Shown here one piece after another: positions 7,235 to 15,436 of a DNA stretch of 64,000 nucleotides. The DNA lies in NCBI RefSeq assembly GCF_001513975.1, contig NZ_KQ947984.1:1181338-1245337 (forward strand), given 5' to 3'. Source of the stretch: Streptomyces curacoi (GTDB lineage Bacteria; Actinomycetota; Actinomycetes; Streptomycetales; Streptomycetaceae). Position 1 is the first letter of the stretch; every line of letters starts with the position of its first letter. The translations under genes were made by a program, and so were the position numbers. The notes beneath the pieces were generated by a model. It made no database searches. It saw nothing but the letters and a program-made list of their open reading frames with translations, and was not told where the DNA came from.

Positions 7235-8592
7235 CCCTCGTAGCGGAGAAGAAGCGGGAGCACAGGCCGCCGGCCGGCGTCCCGGCCCGCGCGTCACGCC
7301 ATCCCCTGCGCGCCGAGTTCCGCCGCGGGTTCGCCCCCTGGGCCGGCCTGGCCCTGCTTCTCACGCTCGCCGTCGCCCTGGCCGCCTCGTCCGCGCAGTG
7401 GCAGGGCGGCTGGGCCGAGACCCGGGAGCGGCTGCACACGACGGCCCAGCTGCTCGGCGTCCCGCTGGCCCTGGCCGCGGGCTGCTGGCAGGGCGGCCGG
7501 GAGCGCAGACGCCGTACCGAGGAGCTGATGGCGACGGCCGTGCGGGGCGGGCTCGCCCGGTTCCTGGCCGCCGCCCTGCCGGTCGTCTGCTGGGTGGTCG
7601 CCGGGTACGCGGTCGCCGCCGCCCTCGCCATGCTCGCCACCGGCCTGTATGCCACCGGTGACCGCCCGGACCTCGTCGCGCCGGTCACGGACGCGGTCGC
7701 CCTGGCGTCCGGCGCCCTGGCCGGGCACGCCCTGGGCCGGCTGCTGCCCTGGCGGCTGACGGCACCGCTGCTCGCGGTGGCCGGTTATGTCGTCCTCGGC
7801 GTCGTGGCGTACGACAGCCGGGGCCCCCTGCGGCACCTGTCCCCCATCGGCTACGCCTCGGACACCGACGTACCGGTGTGGTGGCAGCCGCCGGCGATGA
7901 CGGTGTGGACGGGCGGTCTCGCGGCGGCCGTGGTCCTCGCGTACGCCGCCCGGCGCCGGTTCACGGCCCTGCTGCCGCTGGCCGCCGCGACCGCCGCGGG
8001 GGCGCTGCTCGTGCAGACGGGTGAGGGCCTGTGGCACACCAACCCGGCCGCCGGGCGCCAGGTGTGCGACACCTCCACCACCCCGCAGATCTGTGTCAAC
8101 GGCCGCTACGAGGAGCTCCTGCCGCAGGTCACGGACGCCCTGTCCGGTCTGACGGGCCGCCTGGACGGCGTACAGAACCTCCCCGTCCGCTTCACCGATC
8201 TGCCGGGCGAGCCCGGCCCGGACGAGGCGCACCTGCCGATGATCACGCCGCTCGGCTGGTCCGTCGTACGGGGGCGGCTCACCGATCCGCAGCAGTTCGC
8301 GTGGGAGGCCGGACAGGCGCTGTACGGCCGGATCGAATGCGACGAGGCCGTGGGCCCGCGCGTGGCCGCGGTCGACGACGCCGTGGTGCACTACCTGGCG
8401 CCGAGTCCGGCGGAGCGGCGCTTCGACGAGCTGGCCGCCGAGGGCGACGCGGCCGCCCGCGCCGAACTGCGGGACCGGCTCGACGCCCGCGCCCGGCTGA
8501 AGGCGATGGGTGACGAGGAGCGCCGCGCCTGGCTGTCCGAGTACTTCGCGTCCGCGGGCACGTGCGACCCGAGCGAGGTGCCGGCGCTGTGA
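7231..8592 (+). CDS. ABC transporter membrane subunit with large extracytoplasmic domain
   Basis: A 453-residue protein. After a 30-residue cytoplasmic lead come about six hydrophobic helices (first APWAGLALLLTLAVALAASS, then LGVPLALAAGCW, FLAAALPVVCWVVAGYAV and others) up to about residue 260. A C-terminal soluble part of about 190 residues follows, containing two Cys close together (RQVCDTSTTPQICVNGRY) that could form a disulfide outside the membrane. The start ATG overlaps the ATPase stop (ATGA). The equivalent gene in the second ABC operon (12232-13533) has the same design, including a Cys-containing soluble tail. Substrate unknown. Confidence 0.82.
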   Translation: MTLVAEKKREHRPPAGVPARASRHPLRAEFRRGFAPWAGLALLLTLAVALAASSAQWQGGWAETRERLHTTAQLLGVPLALAAGCWQGGRERRRRTEELMATAVRGGLARFLAAALPVVCWVVAGYAVAAALAMLATGLYATGDRPDLVAPVTDAVALASGALAGHALGRLLPWRLTAPLLAVAGYVVLGVVAYDSRGPLRHLSPIGYASDTDVPVWWQPPAMTVWTGGLAAAVVLAYAARRRFTALLPLAAATAAGALLVQTGEGLWHTNPAAGRQVCDTSTTPQICVNGRYEELLPQVTDALSGLTGRLDGVQNLPVRFTDLPGEPGPDEAHLPMITPLGWSVVRGRLTDPQQFAWEAGQALYGRIECDEAVGPRVAAVDDAVVHYLAPSPAERRFDELAAEGDAAARAELRDRLDARARLKAMGDEERRAWLSEYFASAGTCDPSEVPAL

Positions 8593-9197
8593 CGACCTCC
8601 GGCCTGCTTCTCTACGCCCGCTCGCGCACGCTCCCGCGCACGGTCGCCGCGCTCGCCGCGACCGCGGCGCTGGCGGTCTGGGCCGCGCACGGCCTGGACG
8701 CCTACCTGGACCCCAGCCGACGGGTCCCGGTCGTCGCACTCGCCCCGCTGGCCGCGTCCGCGCTGATCGGCGCCAGCCTGTACAGCGCCTCCGACGAACT
8801 GGACCGCACGGCCGTACGCCCGTGGTGGCGCCGCCGCCTGGTCCACCTGCTGGCCCTCACGGCCCTCGCCGCCGCCCTGCTGCCGTGGGCGGTGCTCGGG
8901 CACACGTCGTCGTTCGGCCCGCCCGCCATGATCCGCAACACCCTCGGCTGCGTCGGCCTCACCGCGGCCTCGGCCGTGCTGCTCGGGGCCCGGCTGAGCT
9001 GGCTGCCGGTCTTCGCGTACGTCAGCGCGGTGTATGTGGCGGCCGCCGGTGTGGACGGGGGTTCGGTGCCGGCCTGGGCCTGGCTCATGCAGCCGGCCGG
9101 GGAGCGGGGCGCGTGGCTGGTGGCGCTCGTCGCCTTCGCGGCGGGAACCGTGCTGTACCTGCTGCGCGGGGCGCGAGCGGAGGGGACGCGCGACTGA
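8589..9197 (+). CDS. Polytopic membrane protein, second ABC membrane subunit
   Basis: A 202-residue protein made almost entirely of hydrophobic helices (about six; for example VAALAATAALAVWAAHGL and LVHLLALTALAAALLPWAVLG). It begins with GTG overlapping the previous stop (GTGA) and ends the operon of sigma factor, anti-sigma factor, ATPase and permease. Its place and size match the third gene of the second ABC operon (13530-14228). It is probably the second half of the exporter channel. No catalytic motif is seen. Confidence 0.8.
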   Translation: MTTSGLLLYARSRTLPRTVAALAATAALAVWAAHGLDAYLDPSRRVPVVALAPLAASALIGASLYSASDELDRTAVRPWWRRRLVHLLALTALAAALLPWAVLGHTSSFGPPAMIRNTLGCVGLTAASAVLLGARLSWLPVFAYVSAVYVAAAGVDGGSVPAWAWLMQPAGERGAWLVALVAFAAGTVLYLLRGARAEGTRD

Positions 9198-9276
9198 GGC
9201 GGGGCAGGCCGGGTGCCGGACGCGGGTCGGTTCCCGCGCCCGGCACCGGGCCGCCGCACCGGCGTGCGCTTCGTCG

Positions 9277-9391
9277 GCGTATACCTCGTCGGCGCAGCCG
9301 CGTGGGCGTATGCCTCGCGGGCGTATGCCTCGCGGGCGTATGCCTCGCGGGCGTATGCCTCGCGGGCGTATACCTCGCGGGCGTATGCGAA
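9277..9391. repeat. 15-bp tandem repeat array
   Basis: The unit GCGTATGCCTCGCGG occurs in head-to-tail copies at 9306, 9321, 9336 and 9351, with a one-base variant (GCGTATACCTCGCGG) at 9366 and a half copy at 9381. A diverged copy lies at 9277-9291. The array fills the spacer between the convergent membrane-protein and HNH genes. Units are near identical, which suggests recent slippage expansion. All reading frames through it are open because 15 is a multiple of 3, but I see no gene. Confidence 0.9.
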
Positions 9392-9402
9392 AGCCCGGAC
9401 CG

Positions 9403-9939
9403 TCAGGCGGAAATGCCGTCGATCCGGGCCATGGCGTCCTCCGCGCCGAACGGCTGCAAGTACGGCAGCCAGCGCGGGTCCCGATGCCCGGTGCCGATGA
9501 TGCGCCAGGCGAGGCCGGTGGGGGGAGCGGGTTTGTGGCGCAGCCGCCAGCCCAGCTCGAAGAGGTGTCGGTCGGCCTTGACGTGGTTGCAGCGGCGGCA
9601 GGACGCCACCACGTTGTCCCAGACGTGCTTGCCCCCGCGGCTGCGCGGGATGACGTGGTCGACGCTGGTTGCGACGCCACCGCAGTACATGCACCGGCCC
9701 CCGTCGCGCGCGAACAGCGCCCTTCGGGTCAGAGGAACGGGCCCCCGATAGGGAACCCGGACGAATCGCTTGAGCCGGACCACGCTGGGTGCGGGGACTG
9801 TGACGGTCGCGCTGTGCAGATAGGCGCCGGACTCCTCAAGGCATACGGCCTTGTTCTCCAGGACGAGGACGAGCGCGCGGCGGAGCGGTACGACGCCGAG
9901 TGGCTCGTACGACGCGTTGAGGACCAGGACATGCGGCAC
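9403..9939 (-). CDS. HNH endonuclease family protein
   Basis: A 178-residue protein. After an N-terminal beta-rich part (PHVLVLNASYEPLGVVPLRR) comes the HNH nuclease fold: paired Cys in CMYCGG, the VDHVIPRSRGG motif with the catalytic His, then NVVASCRRCNHVKAD with the second Cys pair and the Asn/His. GTG at 9939 is chosen because AAGGAGG lies a few bases upstream on the minus strand and protein homology begins there. The family is widespread in actinobacteria and its role (DNA processing or repair) is not established. It is not next to a restriction or phage gene here. Confidence 0.9.
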   Translation of the reverse strand: MPHVLVLNASYEPLGVVPLRRALVLVLENKAVCLEESGAYLHSATVTVPAPSVVRLKRFVRVPYRGPVPLTRRALFARDGGRCMYCGGVATSVDHVIPRSRGGKHVWDNVVASCRRCNHVKADRHLFELGWRLRHKPAPPTGLAWRIIGTGHRDPRWLPYLQPFGAEDAMARIDGISA

Positions 9940-10183
9940 GGATGCCTCCTTGGGCGTCGGCGGCGCGTGGCTCGCGCCGGGACGATCTGTAGTCAGTCTC
10001 CCCTCTTGCCTGGTGAAAGCGCCACCATGTCCCGGTAACGGGCTGGGAGTGTTTTCGACCACATCTGATTCATCCCCCGGACGGCGAACTGTTCATCCCA
10101 CCAGTACATCCCCAGGTGGGCACGGTTTCTCCCTCGAACATCGCGACGATCCACACACGACACCCCGATAGTGTGGTGGACCT

Positions 10184-10244
10184 GCCCCACCGGTGACCTT
10201 TTCGTGACCTTGACCTCGTGACCCTGACCATCTGCCGGTGGGGC
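10184..10244. promoter_or_regulatory. Inverted repeat in the leader of the MscS gene
   Basis: The 331-bp spacer 9940-10270 holds the divergent promoters of the HNH and MscS genes. Within it GCCCCACCGG (10184-10193) is repeated inverted as CCGGTGGGGC (10235-10244), enclosing three GTGACC direct repeats. It ends 26 bp before the MscS start, so it could fold in the mRNA leader or bind a regulator. Function is not shown. Confidence 0.35.
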
Positions 10245-10270
10245 GGGCCGCTGCACTGGAGGTACCTGCC

Positions 10271-11365
10271 GTGTCCTTGCCCGCCGTCCTACTGGCCGTC
10301 GGTTCGACGCCGTCGCCGTCTCCCTCGGAGACGACGGCCCCGGCGGTTCCCACGATCCAGGACGCCCAGGAGAGCGCGAACCAGGCCGCGAGCTGGGTCG
10401 AGCAGAACTGGTCGACCTGGCTCGCGATAGGCCTGAAGGTCCTGCTGATCCTGGTGATCGCGGCGGTCCTGAGAGTGGCGATCCGGCGGGCGATCACCAA
10501 GCTCATAGACCGGATGAACCGCACCGCCCAGGCGGTGGACGGCACCGCCCTCGGCGGCCTCCTGGTCAATGTCGAGCGCCGCCGTCAGCGCTCGCAGGCG
10601 ATCGGCTCGGTGCTGCGCTCGGTGGCCAGCTTCCTGATCATGGGCACGGCCGCCCTGATGGTCCTGGCCACCTTCGACATCAACCTGGCCCCGCTGCTGG
10701 CCTCCGCCGGTGTCGCGGGCGTGGCGATCGGTTTCGGCGCCCGCAATCTCGTGACCGACTTCCTCTCCGGCGTCTTCATGATCCTGGAGGACCAGTACGG
10801 CGTCGGCGACACCATCGACGCGGGCGTCGCCTCCGGCGAGGTCATCGAGGTCGGCCTGCGCGTGACGAAGCTGCGCGGCGACAACGGCGAGATCTGGTAC
10901 GTCCGCAACGGCGAGGTCAAGCGCATCGGCAATCTCTCGCAGGGCTGGTCGACGGCCGGCGTCGACGTCACGGTCCGCTCCAGCGAGGACCTGGACAAGG
11001 TCAGGAGCACCATCGACGAGGTCGCCGAGAAGATGAGCAAGGAGGAGCCCTGGAACGAGCTCCTCTGGGGCCCGATCGAGGTCCTCGGCCTGGACAGCGT
11101 GCTGCTGGACTCGATGGTGGTGCGGGTGTCCGCCAAGACCATGCCCGGCAAGTCCCTGACCGTCGAGCGCGAACTGCGCTGGCGCATCAAGCGCGCCTTC
11201 GACGCCGCCGACATCCCGATCGTCGGCCGCGCCCCCGTCACGGCGGAGGAGGACTCCGCCACGGACCCGACCGCGACCATCGCCGCCCCCTCGGCATACT
11301 CCAACGCCTCCTCCCCGCAGGCCCAGGCGGCTACGCCGCTGACGCCGCCGAGTGTGACCAAGTAG
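10271..11365 (+). CDS. MscS-type mechanosensitive ion channel
   Basis: A 364-residue protein. A short periplasmic N-terminus is followed by transmembrane helices (LAIGLKVLLILVIAAVLRVAI; SFLIMGTAALMVLATF; LLASAGVAGVAIGFGARNLVTDFLSG). The last is the Gly/Ala-rich pore helix typical of MscS, followed by the beta domain (FMILEDQYGVGDTID) and an alpha/beta cytoplasmic domain. It would act as an osmotic release valve. GTG at 10271 is chosen because GGAGG lies 8 bp upstream. The C-terminal 50 residues are Ala/Ser/Pro-rich and probably disordered. Confidence 0.93.
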   Translation: MSLPAVLLAVGSTPSPSPSETTAPAVPTIQDAQESANQAASWVEQNWSTWLAIGLKVLLILVIAAVLRVAIRRAITKLIDRMNRTAQAVDGTALGGLLVNVERRRQRSQAIGSVLRSVASFLIMGTAALMVLATFDINLAPLLASAGVAGVAIGFGARNLVTDFLSGVFMILEDQYGVGDTIDAGVASGEVIEVGLRVTKLRGDNGEIWYVRNGEVKRIGNLSQGWSTAGVDVTVRSSEDLDKVRSTIDEVAEKMSKEEPWNELLWGPIEVLGLDSVLLDSMVVRVSAKTMPGKSLTVERELRWRIKRAFDAADIPIVGRAPVTAEEDSATDPTATIAAPSAYSNASSPQAQAATPLTPPSVTK

Positions 11366-11401
11366 GCCTCTCGCCGGAACCGACTCAGGATCAGGACTCA
11401 C

Positions 11402-12232
11402 GTGACCTCCTTACCGAGCACCGCCGCGACCGACTCCCAGCCGGTCGCGGCGGTCGCGGGCGTCACGGTCCGGTACGGACCGACAACCGCCCTCGACGAC
11501 GTCTCCCTCGGGTTCCCCTCCGGGGTCACCGGCCTCCTCGGGCCCAACGGAGCCGGGAAGAGCACCCTCTTGTCGCTGCTGAGCACAGCGCGCAGGCCCA
11601 GGTCCGGCACGGTCACCCTCCTGGGCGAGAGTGCGTCGGGACGGGCGCGCGTCCAGCGTCTCAGGCAGCGGATCGGGGTACTGCCGCAGTCCTTCGGGTT
11701 CTACCCCCGCTTCACCGCGCTGGAGTTCACCGAGTACGCGGCGTGGCTGCGCAAGGTGCCCGCGGCCCAACGGCGCGAGCGAGCCTACGAGGCGCTGCGC
11801 CTGGTCCAGATGGAGAAGCACGCCGACCGCAGGATGGGCGCCCTGTCCGGCGGCATGCTGCGGCGCGTCGGCATCGCCCAGGCCATGGTCAACGAACCCT
11901 CCCTGGTTCTCCTCGACGAGCCGACGGTCGGTCTCGATCCGGCGCAGCGGGTCGGGTTCCGGAGCCTGATCAAGGAATTGGGCGATCGGTGCGCCGTCGT
12001 CATGAGCACGCATCTCGCGGAGGACGTGGCGCACGTGTGCGACCGGGTCGCCGTCCTGCTGGAGGGGACGGCCCGTTTCACGGGCACGGTCGCCGAGCTG
12101 TGCGCACTGCCGGAAGGGGGCACGGCCTCCGAAGGCGCGGACCCGGACGAGGCGACGGGCACGGAAGTGGACGGGGGCGCCGTGGAAGCCGGTTATCTGC
12201 ATCTGGCCGGCATGGAAACGGTGGCCACCTGA
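11402..12232 (+). CDS. ABC transporter ATP-binding protein (second operon)
   Basis: A 276-residue ATPase with Walker A GPNGAGKSTL, signature LSGGMLRRVGIAQAMVN and Walker B VLLDEPTVGLDP, then STHLAEDVAHVCDRV. It is close in sequence to the ATPase at 6434-7234, sharing the unusual LSGGM-RRVGIAQA signature and the LPQ-FG-YP-F block. The GTG start lies 36 bp after the MscS stop with little leader. The stop overlaps the next ATG by one base (TGATG). An acidic linker precedes the C-terminus. Confidence 0.92.
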   Translation: MTSLPSTAATDSQPVAAVAGVTVRYGPTTALDDVSLGFPSGVTGLLGPNGAGKSTLLSLLSTARRPRSGTVTLLGESASGRARVQRLRQRIGVLPQSFGFYPRFTALEFTEYAAWLRKVPAAQRRERAYEALRLVQMEKHADRRMGALSGGMLRRVGIAQAMVNEPSLVLLDEPTVGLDPAQRVGFRSLIKELGDRCAVVMSTHLAEDVAHVCDRVAVLLEGTARFTGTVAELCALPEGGTASEGADPDEATGTEVDGGAVEAGYLHLAGMETVAT

Positions 12233-13533
12233 TGCGCGTCCTGCTGACCGAGATGCGGCGCGGCGAGGCCAAGTGGGCCGCCGCCCTCATGGGGGCCGTC
12301 GGCGTCCACCACTTCACCTCCGAGGCCCCCGGCGACAGCGACTGGATCGGCTGGTGGAACCAGACCAGCCTGCACGTCCAGCTCTTCGCGGTGATCGTCA
12401 TGGGCTCGGTGATGAGCGCCGCGGCCGCCTGGGGAGCGGGCCGCCCCTTCCGCCACCGCACCCACGTCTGGGCCGACGCGGCCGCCAGGAACGGGTGGTC
12501 GCAGGCGCTCCTGCTGTGGCTCGCGGCCTGGCTGTGGGCCCTGATCGCGTACGCCGTGTTCATCGCCGTCGCGTTCTCCCGCACCTCGGCGGTCAGCGAT
12601 GTCAGTGCACCCGCGTGGGCACCCCTGCTGCTGGGCGCGGCGATGATGGGCCTGGAGATCGCCGTCGGGGTCGCCATCGGCTCAGCACTGCCGTCACGCG
12701 TGGTCGCGCCCTTCGCCGGGCTCCTGTGGTACAGCCTCTTCGTCTTCGTCGGGTTCGTCCCGGACACTCCCCTCGCCAAACTGTTCCCGGCGATTGACGA
12801 GTTCTGGAGCTCCGAGTTCGAGCCGAACAGCACCCGCATGCTGATCGCAGTCGTGTGGTGTCTGGCGCTCGCACTGGTGCTGACCACGCTGCCCGCGCTG
12901 CGGCGCCGTGCCGCGCTCGCGCCCCGACCCCTGGCCCTGGGGGCGCTCACGGTGGTGGCACTGGTCGCGGGCAGCACCCTCGTGGCGTTCCGCACCCCCG
13001 TGCCCGACTCGTACTGGGCGGTGCGCAAGGAACAGCCCGCACACCCGCTCTGCGCCGCCAGCGGCCGCACGAAGGTGTGTCTGTGGCCCGAGGACCGGCA
13101 CCTGCTGGCGTCGGCCCGCGCCGCCGTGCAGACCGTCGACTCGTCGCTCGGCTCCCTGGCCGGGCTCAACCGCGGCTTCTACGCGAGCGGACTGAAGCGC
13201 CCGGCGGGCGACACCGCCGAGCTGTCCTTGATGTCGCCCGCGGTGAGCCGGGCCGAGCTGACCGACGGCATGTTCACGGCGGCCCTGCCGCAGCCCGCTT
13301 CGTCGAAGTGCCCGCCCCAGCTGCTGGACGAGACCGGCGGCTACCCCGACACGTTCCTCTTCGAAGCCGTCGTCCGTGCCCGCGTCGGCGCGCCCGGCGA
13401 GTACTACGGCGACAAGTTCGGCCGCGCCCTGGACCGCGTCACCAGCGCCCCGCGCGCGAAGCAGGACGCCTGGATCGAGCAGGCGGCCAAGGCGATCCGC
13501 GCCTGCCGGCCCGTCCCGGAGCTTCCCCGGTGA
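12232..13533 (+). CDS. ABC transporter membrane subunit with extracytoplasmic tail (second operon)
   Basis: A 433-residue protein with about six transmembrane helices in the first 250 residues (for example LFAVIVMGSVMSAAAAWGAG and LLWLAAWLWALIAYAVFIAV). A soluble C-terminal part carries Cys pairs (HPLCAASGRTKVCLWPED). The layout mirrors the permease of the sigma-linked operon (7231-8592), in which a CxnC pair also starts the soluble tail. It is translationally coupled to the ATPase. Probably one half of an exporter; cargo unknown. Confidence 0.82.
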   Translation: MRVLLTEMRRGEAKWAAALMGAVGVHHFTSEAPGDSDWIGWWNQTSLHVQLFAVIVMGSVMSAAAAWGAGRPFRHRTHVWADAAARNGWSQALLLWLAAWLWALIAYAVFIAVAFSRTSAVSDVSAPAWAPLLLGAAMMGLEIAVGVAIGSALPSRVVAPFAGLLWYSLFVFVGFVPDTPLAKLFPAIDEFWSSEFEPNSTRMLIAVVWCLALALVLTTLPALRRRAALAPRPLALGALTVVALVAGSTLVAFRTPVPDSYWAVRKEQPAHPLCAASGRTKVCLWPEDRHLLASARAAVQTVDSSLGSLAGLNRGFYASGLKRPAGDTAELSLMSPAVSRAELTDGMFTAALPQPASSKCPPQLLDETGGYPDTFLFEAVVRARVGAPGEYYGDKFGRALDRVTSAPRAKQDAWIEQAAKAIRACRPVPELPR

Positions 13534-14228
13534 GCCCCGTAGCCTCCACGCCGAGCCCCGCGGCGGACCCCGTGAAGAACCGTCGGGGACGCCTCGCCCG
13601 CAGCCCCCGGCTGGGCGCGGTCATCGCCTTCGTACGCTGCCGGGGCCTGGCCCGGGCCACGGGGGTCGCGCTGCTCTTCGCCCTGGCTGCGACCGCCTTC
13701 GCGGGGCAGCGGGTGGCGGTGCCCGAGTTCCGGTATCTGGTCGACTTCAGCGTGCCGGTGGCCGAGGTCGTCCCGCTCGCCCACGCGGTGGTGCTGGCCA
13801 CCACGCTGTTCTCGCCCATGGCCGACCTGGAGCAGACGTCGGCTCAGCCGATGAGCCGCCACCGGGGCGTGTACGTGGTGGTCCTCCTCTCCCTGGCCCT
13901 GAGCCTGAGCGCGCTGCCACTGCTGACCGGCGCCACAGGGGAGGTTTTCGCTTCCGCCGCCCGCAATGTGGTCGGCAGTCTCGGACTCGCCATGATCAGC
14001 GCCCGCCTCTTCGGCAGCGGCCTCGCGTGGCTGCTGCCGTTCGGCATGTTCGGGCCCACCCTGCTCCTCGGCGTGCGCAGCGACAACACCCCCGAGCCAT
14101 GGGCCTGGTCGCTGCAACCGTCGTCCCATGCCTCGGCCGCTGCCGTGGCCGTCGCGCTCTGGGTGATCGGTGCGTGCGCGGCCGCGACGGGTCGGCCACG
14201 GCAGACGGAGCGGGCGGAGCAGAACTGA
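13530..14228 (+). CDS. Polytopic membrane protein, third gene of second ABC operon
   Basis: A 232-residue protein with a basic N-terminal stretch (KNRRGRLARSPRLG) and about six hydrophobic helices (ATGVALLFALAATAFAG, VVVLLSLALSLSALPLL and others). It starts with GTG in a GTGA overlap with the previous gene and ends the operon. It is positionally equivalent to the 202-residue protein at 8589-9197. Confidence 0.8.
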   Translation: MSPVASTPSPAADPVKNRRGRLARSPRLGAVIAFVRCRGLARATGVALLFALAATAFAGQRVAVPEFRYLVDFSVPVAEVVPLAHAVVLATTLFSPMADLEQTSAQPMSRHRGVYVVVLLSLALSLSALPLLTGATGEVFASAARNVVGSLGLAMISARLFGSGLAWLLPFGMFGPTLLLGVRSDNTPEPWAWSLQPSSHASAAAVAVALWVIGACAAATGRPRQTERAEQN

Positions 14229-14232
14229 TCAG

Positions 14233-14289
14233 TGGATGCTCGGGTGCTCACGGGATGCTCGGGTGCTCACGGGATGCTCCGGTGGTCGC
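14233..14289. repeat. 19-bp direct repeat, two full copies and a partial
   Basis: GGATGCTCGGGTGCTCACG is present at 14233-14251 and again at 14252-14270, followed by a diverged third copy (GGATGCTCCGGTGGTC). It lies just after the ABC operon in the 134-bp spacer before the convergent LysR gene. No terminator-like hairpin is evident there. Confidence 0.85.
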
Positions 14290-14362
14290 GGCGAGTCGTG
14301 GGCCCGCTCCTTCCTGATCACGGCGCCACTTGTCCGAAGGGCCTCCCGCACGGGTGGCCCGG

Positions 14363-15295
14363 TCACCCCGGCCAGGCCGGCGTCCAGGTGTCGGTGGCAC
14401 GGCGGGCGTCGGGGCGGGCCGCGGTGAGGTGGACGCGCAGGGCCGTGAGCGCGGGGTGCGGGTTGTCGGCGCGCCAGAGCAGGGAGTGCGGATAGACCGG
14501 GGTCGGATCGCGCAGCGGAATGCGGCGCAGGTCCTGGTCGGCGGGCCAGACCAGGCGGGTGTCCGCGCCGACGAACGTCGCCAGTACGGCGGAGTCGGCG
14601 ATCGTGTCGAGGAGCGGCTCGGTGCCGAAGTCGGGGCCGGTCGCCTCGATGGTGAGGCCGAACTCGGCGGCGAGGGCGTCGTAGTAGGCGGCCCATTCGG
14701 TGCCCTCGACGATGCCGGGCATCCAGATCCGGTGTCCGGCGAGTTGAGCGGGTGTCACGGCGCGGGCTGCGGCGAGTTCGTGGCCCGGGCCGGTCAGGAG
14801 CTGCACCGGCTCGTCGTACACGCGGACGGCCTCGATGCCGTCGGGCAGCAGCCGCGCGGGCACGGTCACGGCGCGGAAGCACGCGTCGATCGTGCCGGCG
14901 CGCAGGGCGGTGACGGCCGCGTCGGCGTCGAAGAGGGTCACGACGTCGAGTTCGGTGTCGGGGTGGGCGCGGTGGAAGCCGCGCAGCAGGACCGCCGGGG
15001 CGAGCCGCCGGCCGATCACGTCGACGCGCAGGGCGCGCCGGCCGGGCCGTACGGAGGCGAGGGCCCGTTCCTCGGCCTGGAGGAGGGTGCGAGCGTGCGG
15101 CAGGAAGGCCTGCCCGTCGATGGTGAGCCGCGCCCCGCGCGCGGTCCGCGTGAACAGCCGTACCCCCAGGTCCCTCTCCAGTCCGGCGATGCGCTTGGAG
15201 ACCGCCTGCTGGGTGATCGCCAGGGTCGCGGCGGCGTCCTGGAACCGGCCCGTGTCCACGGCGGCGACGAAGGTGCGTACGGCGTCGAGGTCCAC
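14363..15295 (-). CDS. LysR family transcriptional regulator
   Basis: A 310-residue protein. The N-terminal winged helix-turn-helix (residues 1-60) includes AVRTFVAAVDTGRFQDAA, then LAITQQAVSKRIAGLERDLG and RLFTRT, which is canonical LysR. An effector-binding domain follows (residues 90-290). The start is set at GTG 15295, where homology begins; the open frame extends a few codons further through a TTG. A perfect 19-bp palindrome lies 16 bp upstream, and the MFS gene is divergent, so the pair looks like an efflux system and its regulator. The inducer is unknown. Confidence 0.9.
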   Translation of the reverse strand: MDLDAVRTFVAAVDTGRFQDAAATLAITQQAVSKRIAGLERDLGVRLFTRTARGARLTIDGQAFLPHARTLLQAEERALASVRPGRRALRVDVIGRRLAPAVLLRGFHRAHPDTELDVVTLFDADAAVTALRAGTIDACFRAVTVPARLLPDGIEAVRVYDEPVQLLTGPGHELAAARAVTPAQLAGHRIWMPGIVEGTEWAAYYDALAAEFGLTIEATGPDFGTEPLLDTIADSAVLATFVGADTRLVWPADQDLRRIPLRDPTPVYPHSLLWRADNPHPALTALRVHLTAARPDARRATDTWTPAWPG

Positions 15296-15310
15296 GACGT
15301 CATCGTAGGT

Positions 15311-15329
15311 GCACAACCAGTGGTTGTGC
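15311..15329. promoter_or_regulatory. Perfect palindrome between LysR and MFS genes
   Basis: GCACAACCAGTGGTTGTGC is a 9-1-9 perfect dyad immediately upstream of the LysR gene and 107 bp before the MFS start. Its position fits autoregulation and control of the divergent transporter by the LysR protein. The dyad is certain; the binding is inferred. Confidence 0.65.
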
Positions 15330-15436
15330 GGTAGGGAGCCGCTCGGTTGTTTGAAAAGGGGGATCGTCCCTGGCTTGGATGGCCCGGGTCGACATGAGGT
15401 TGTGGCGGGCGAGCAGGGCGGGACGGGCAGAGCGAC

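Noticed and set aside
9277..9391. Possible CRISPR array
   Set aside because: Units are contiguous 15-bp tandems without spacers, and no cas gene is present. The 145-bp and 34-bp arrays also lack unique spacers.
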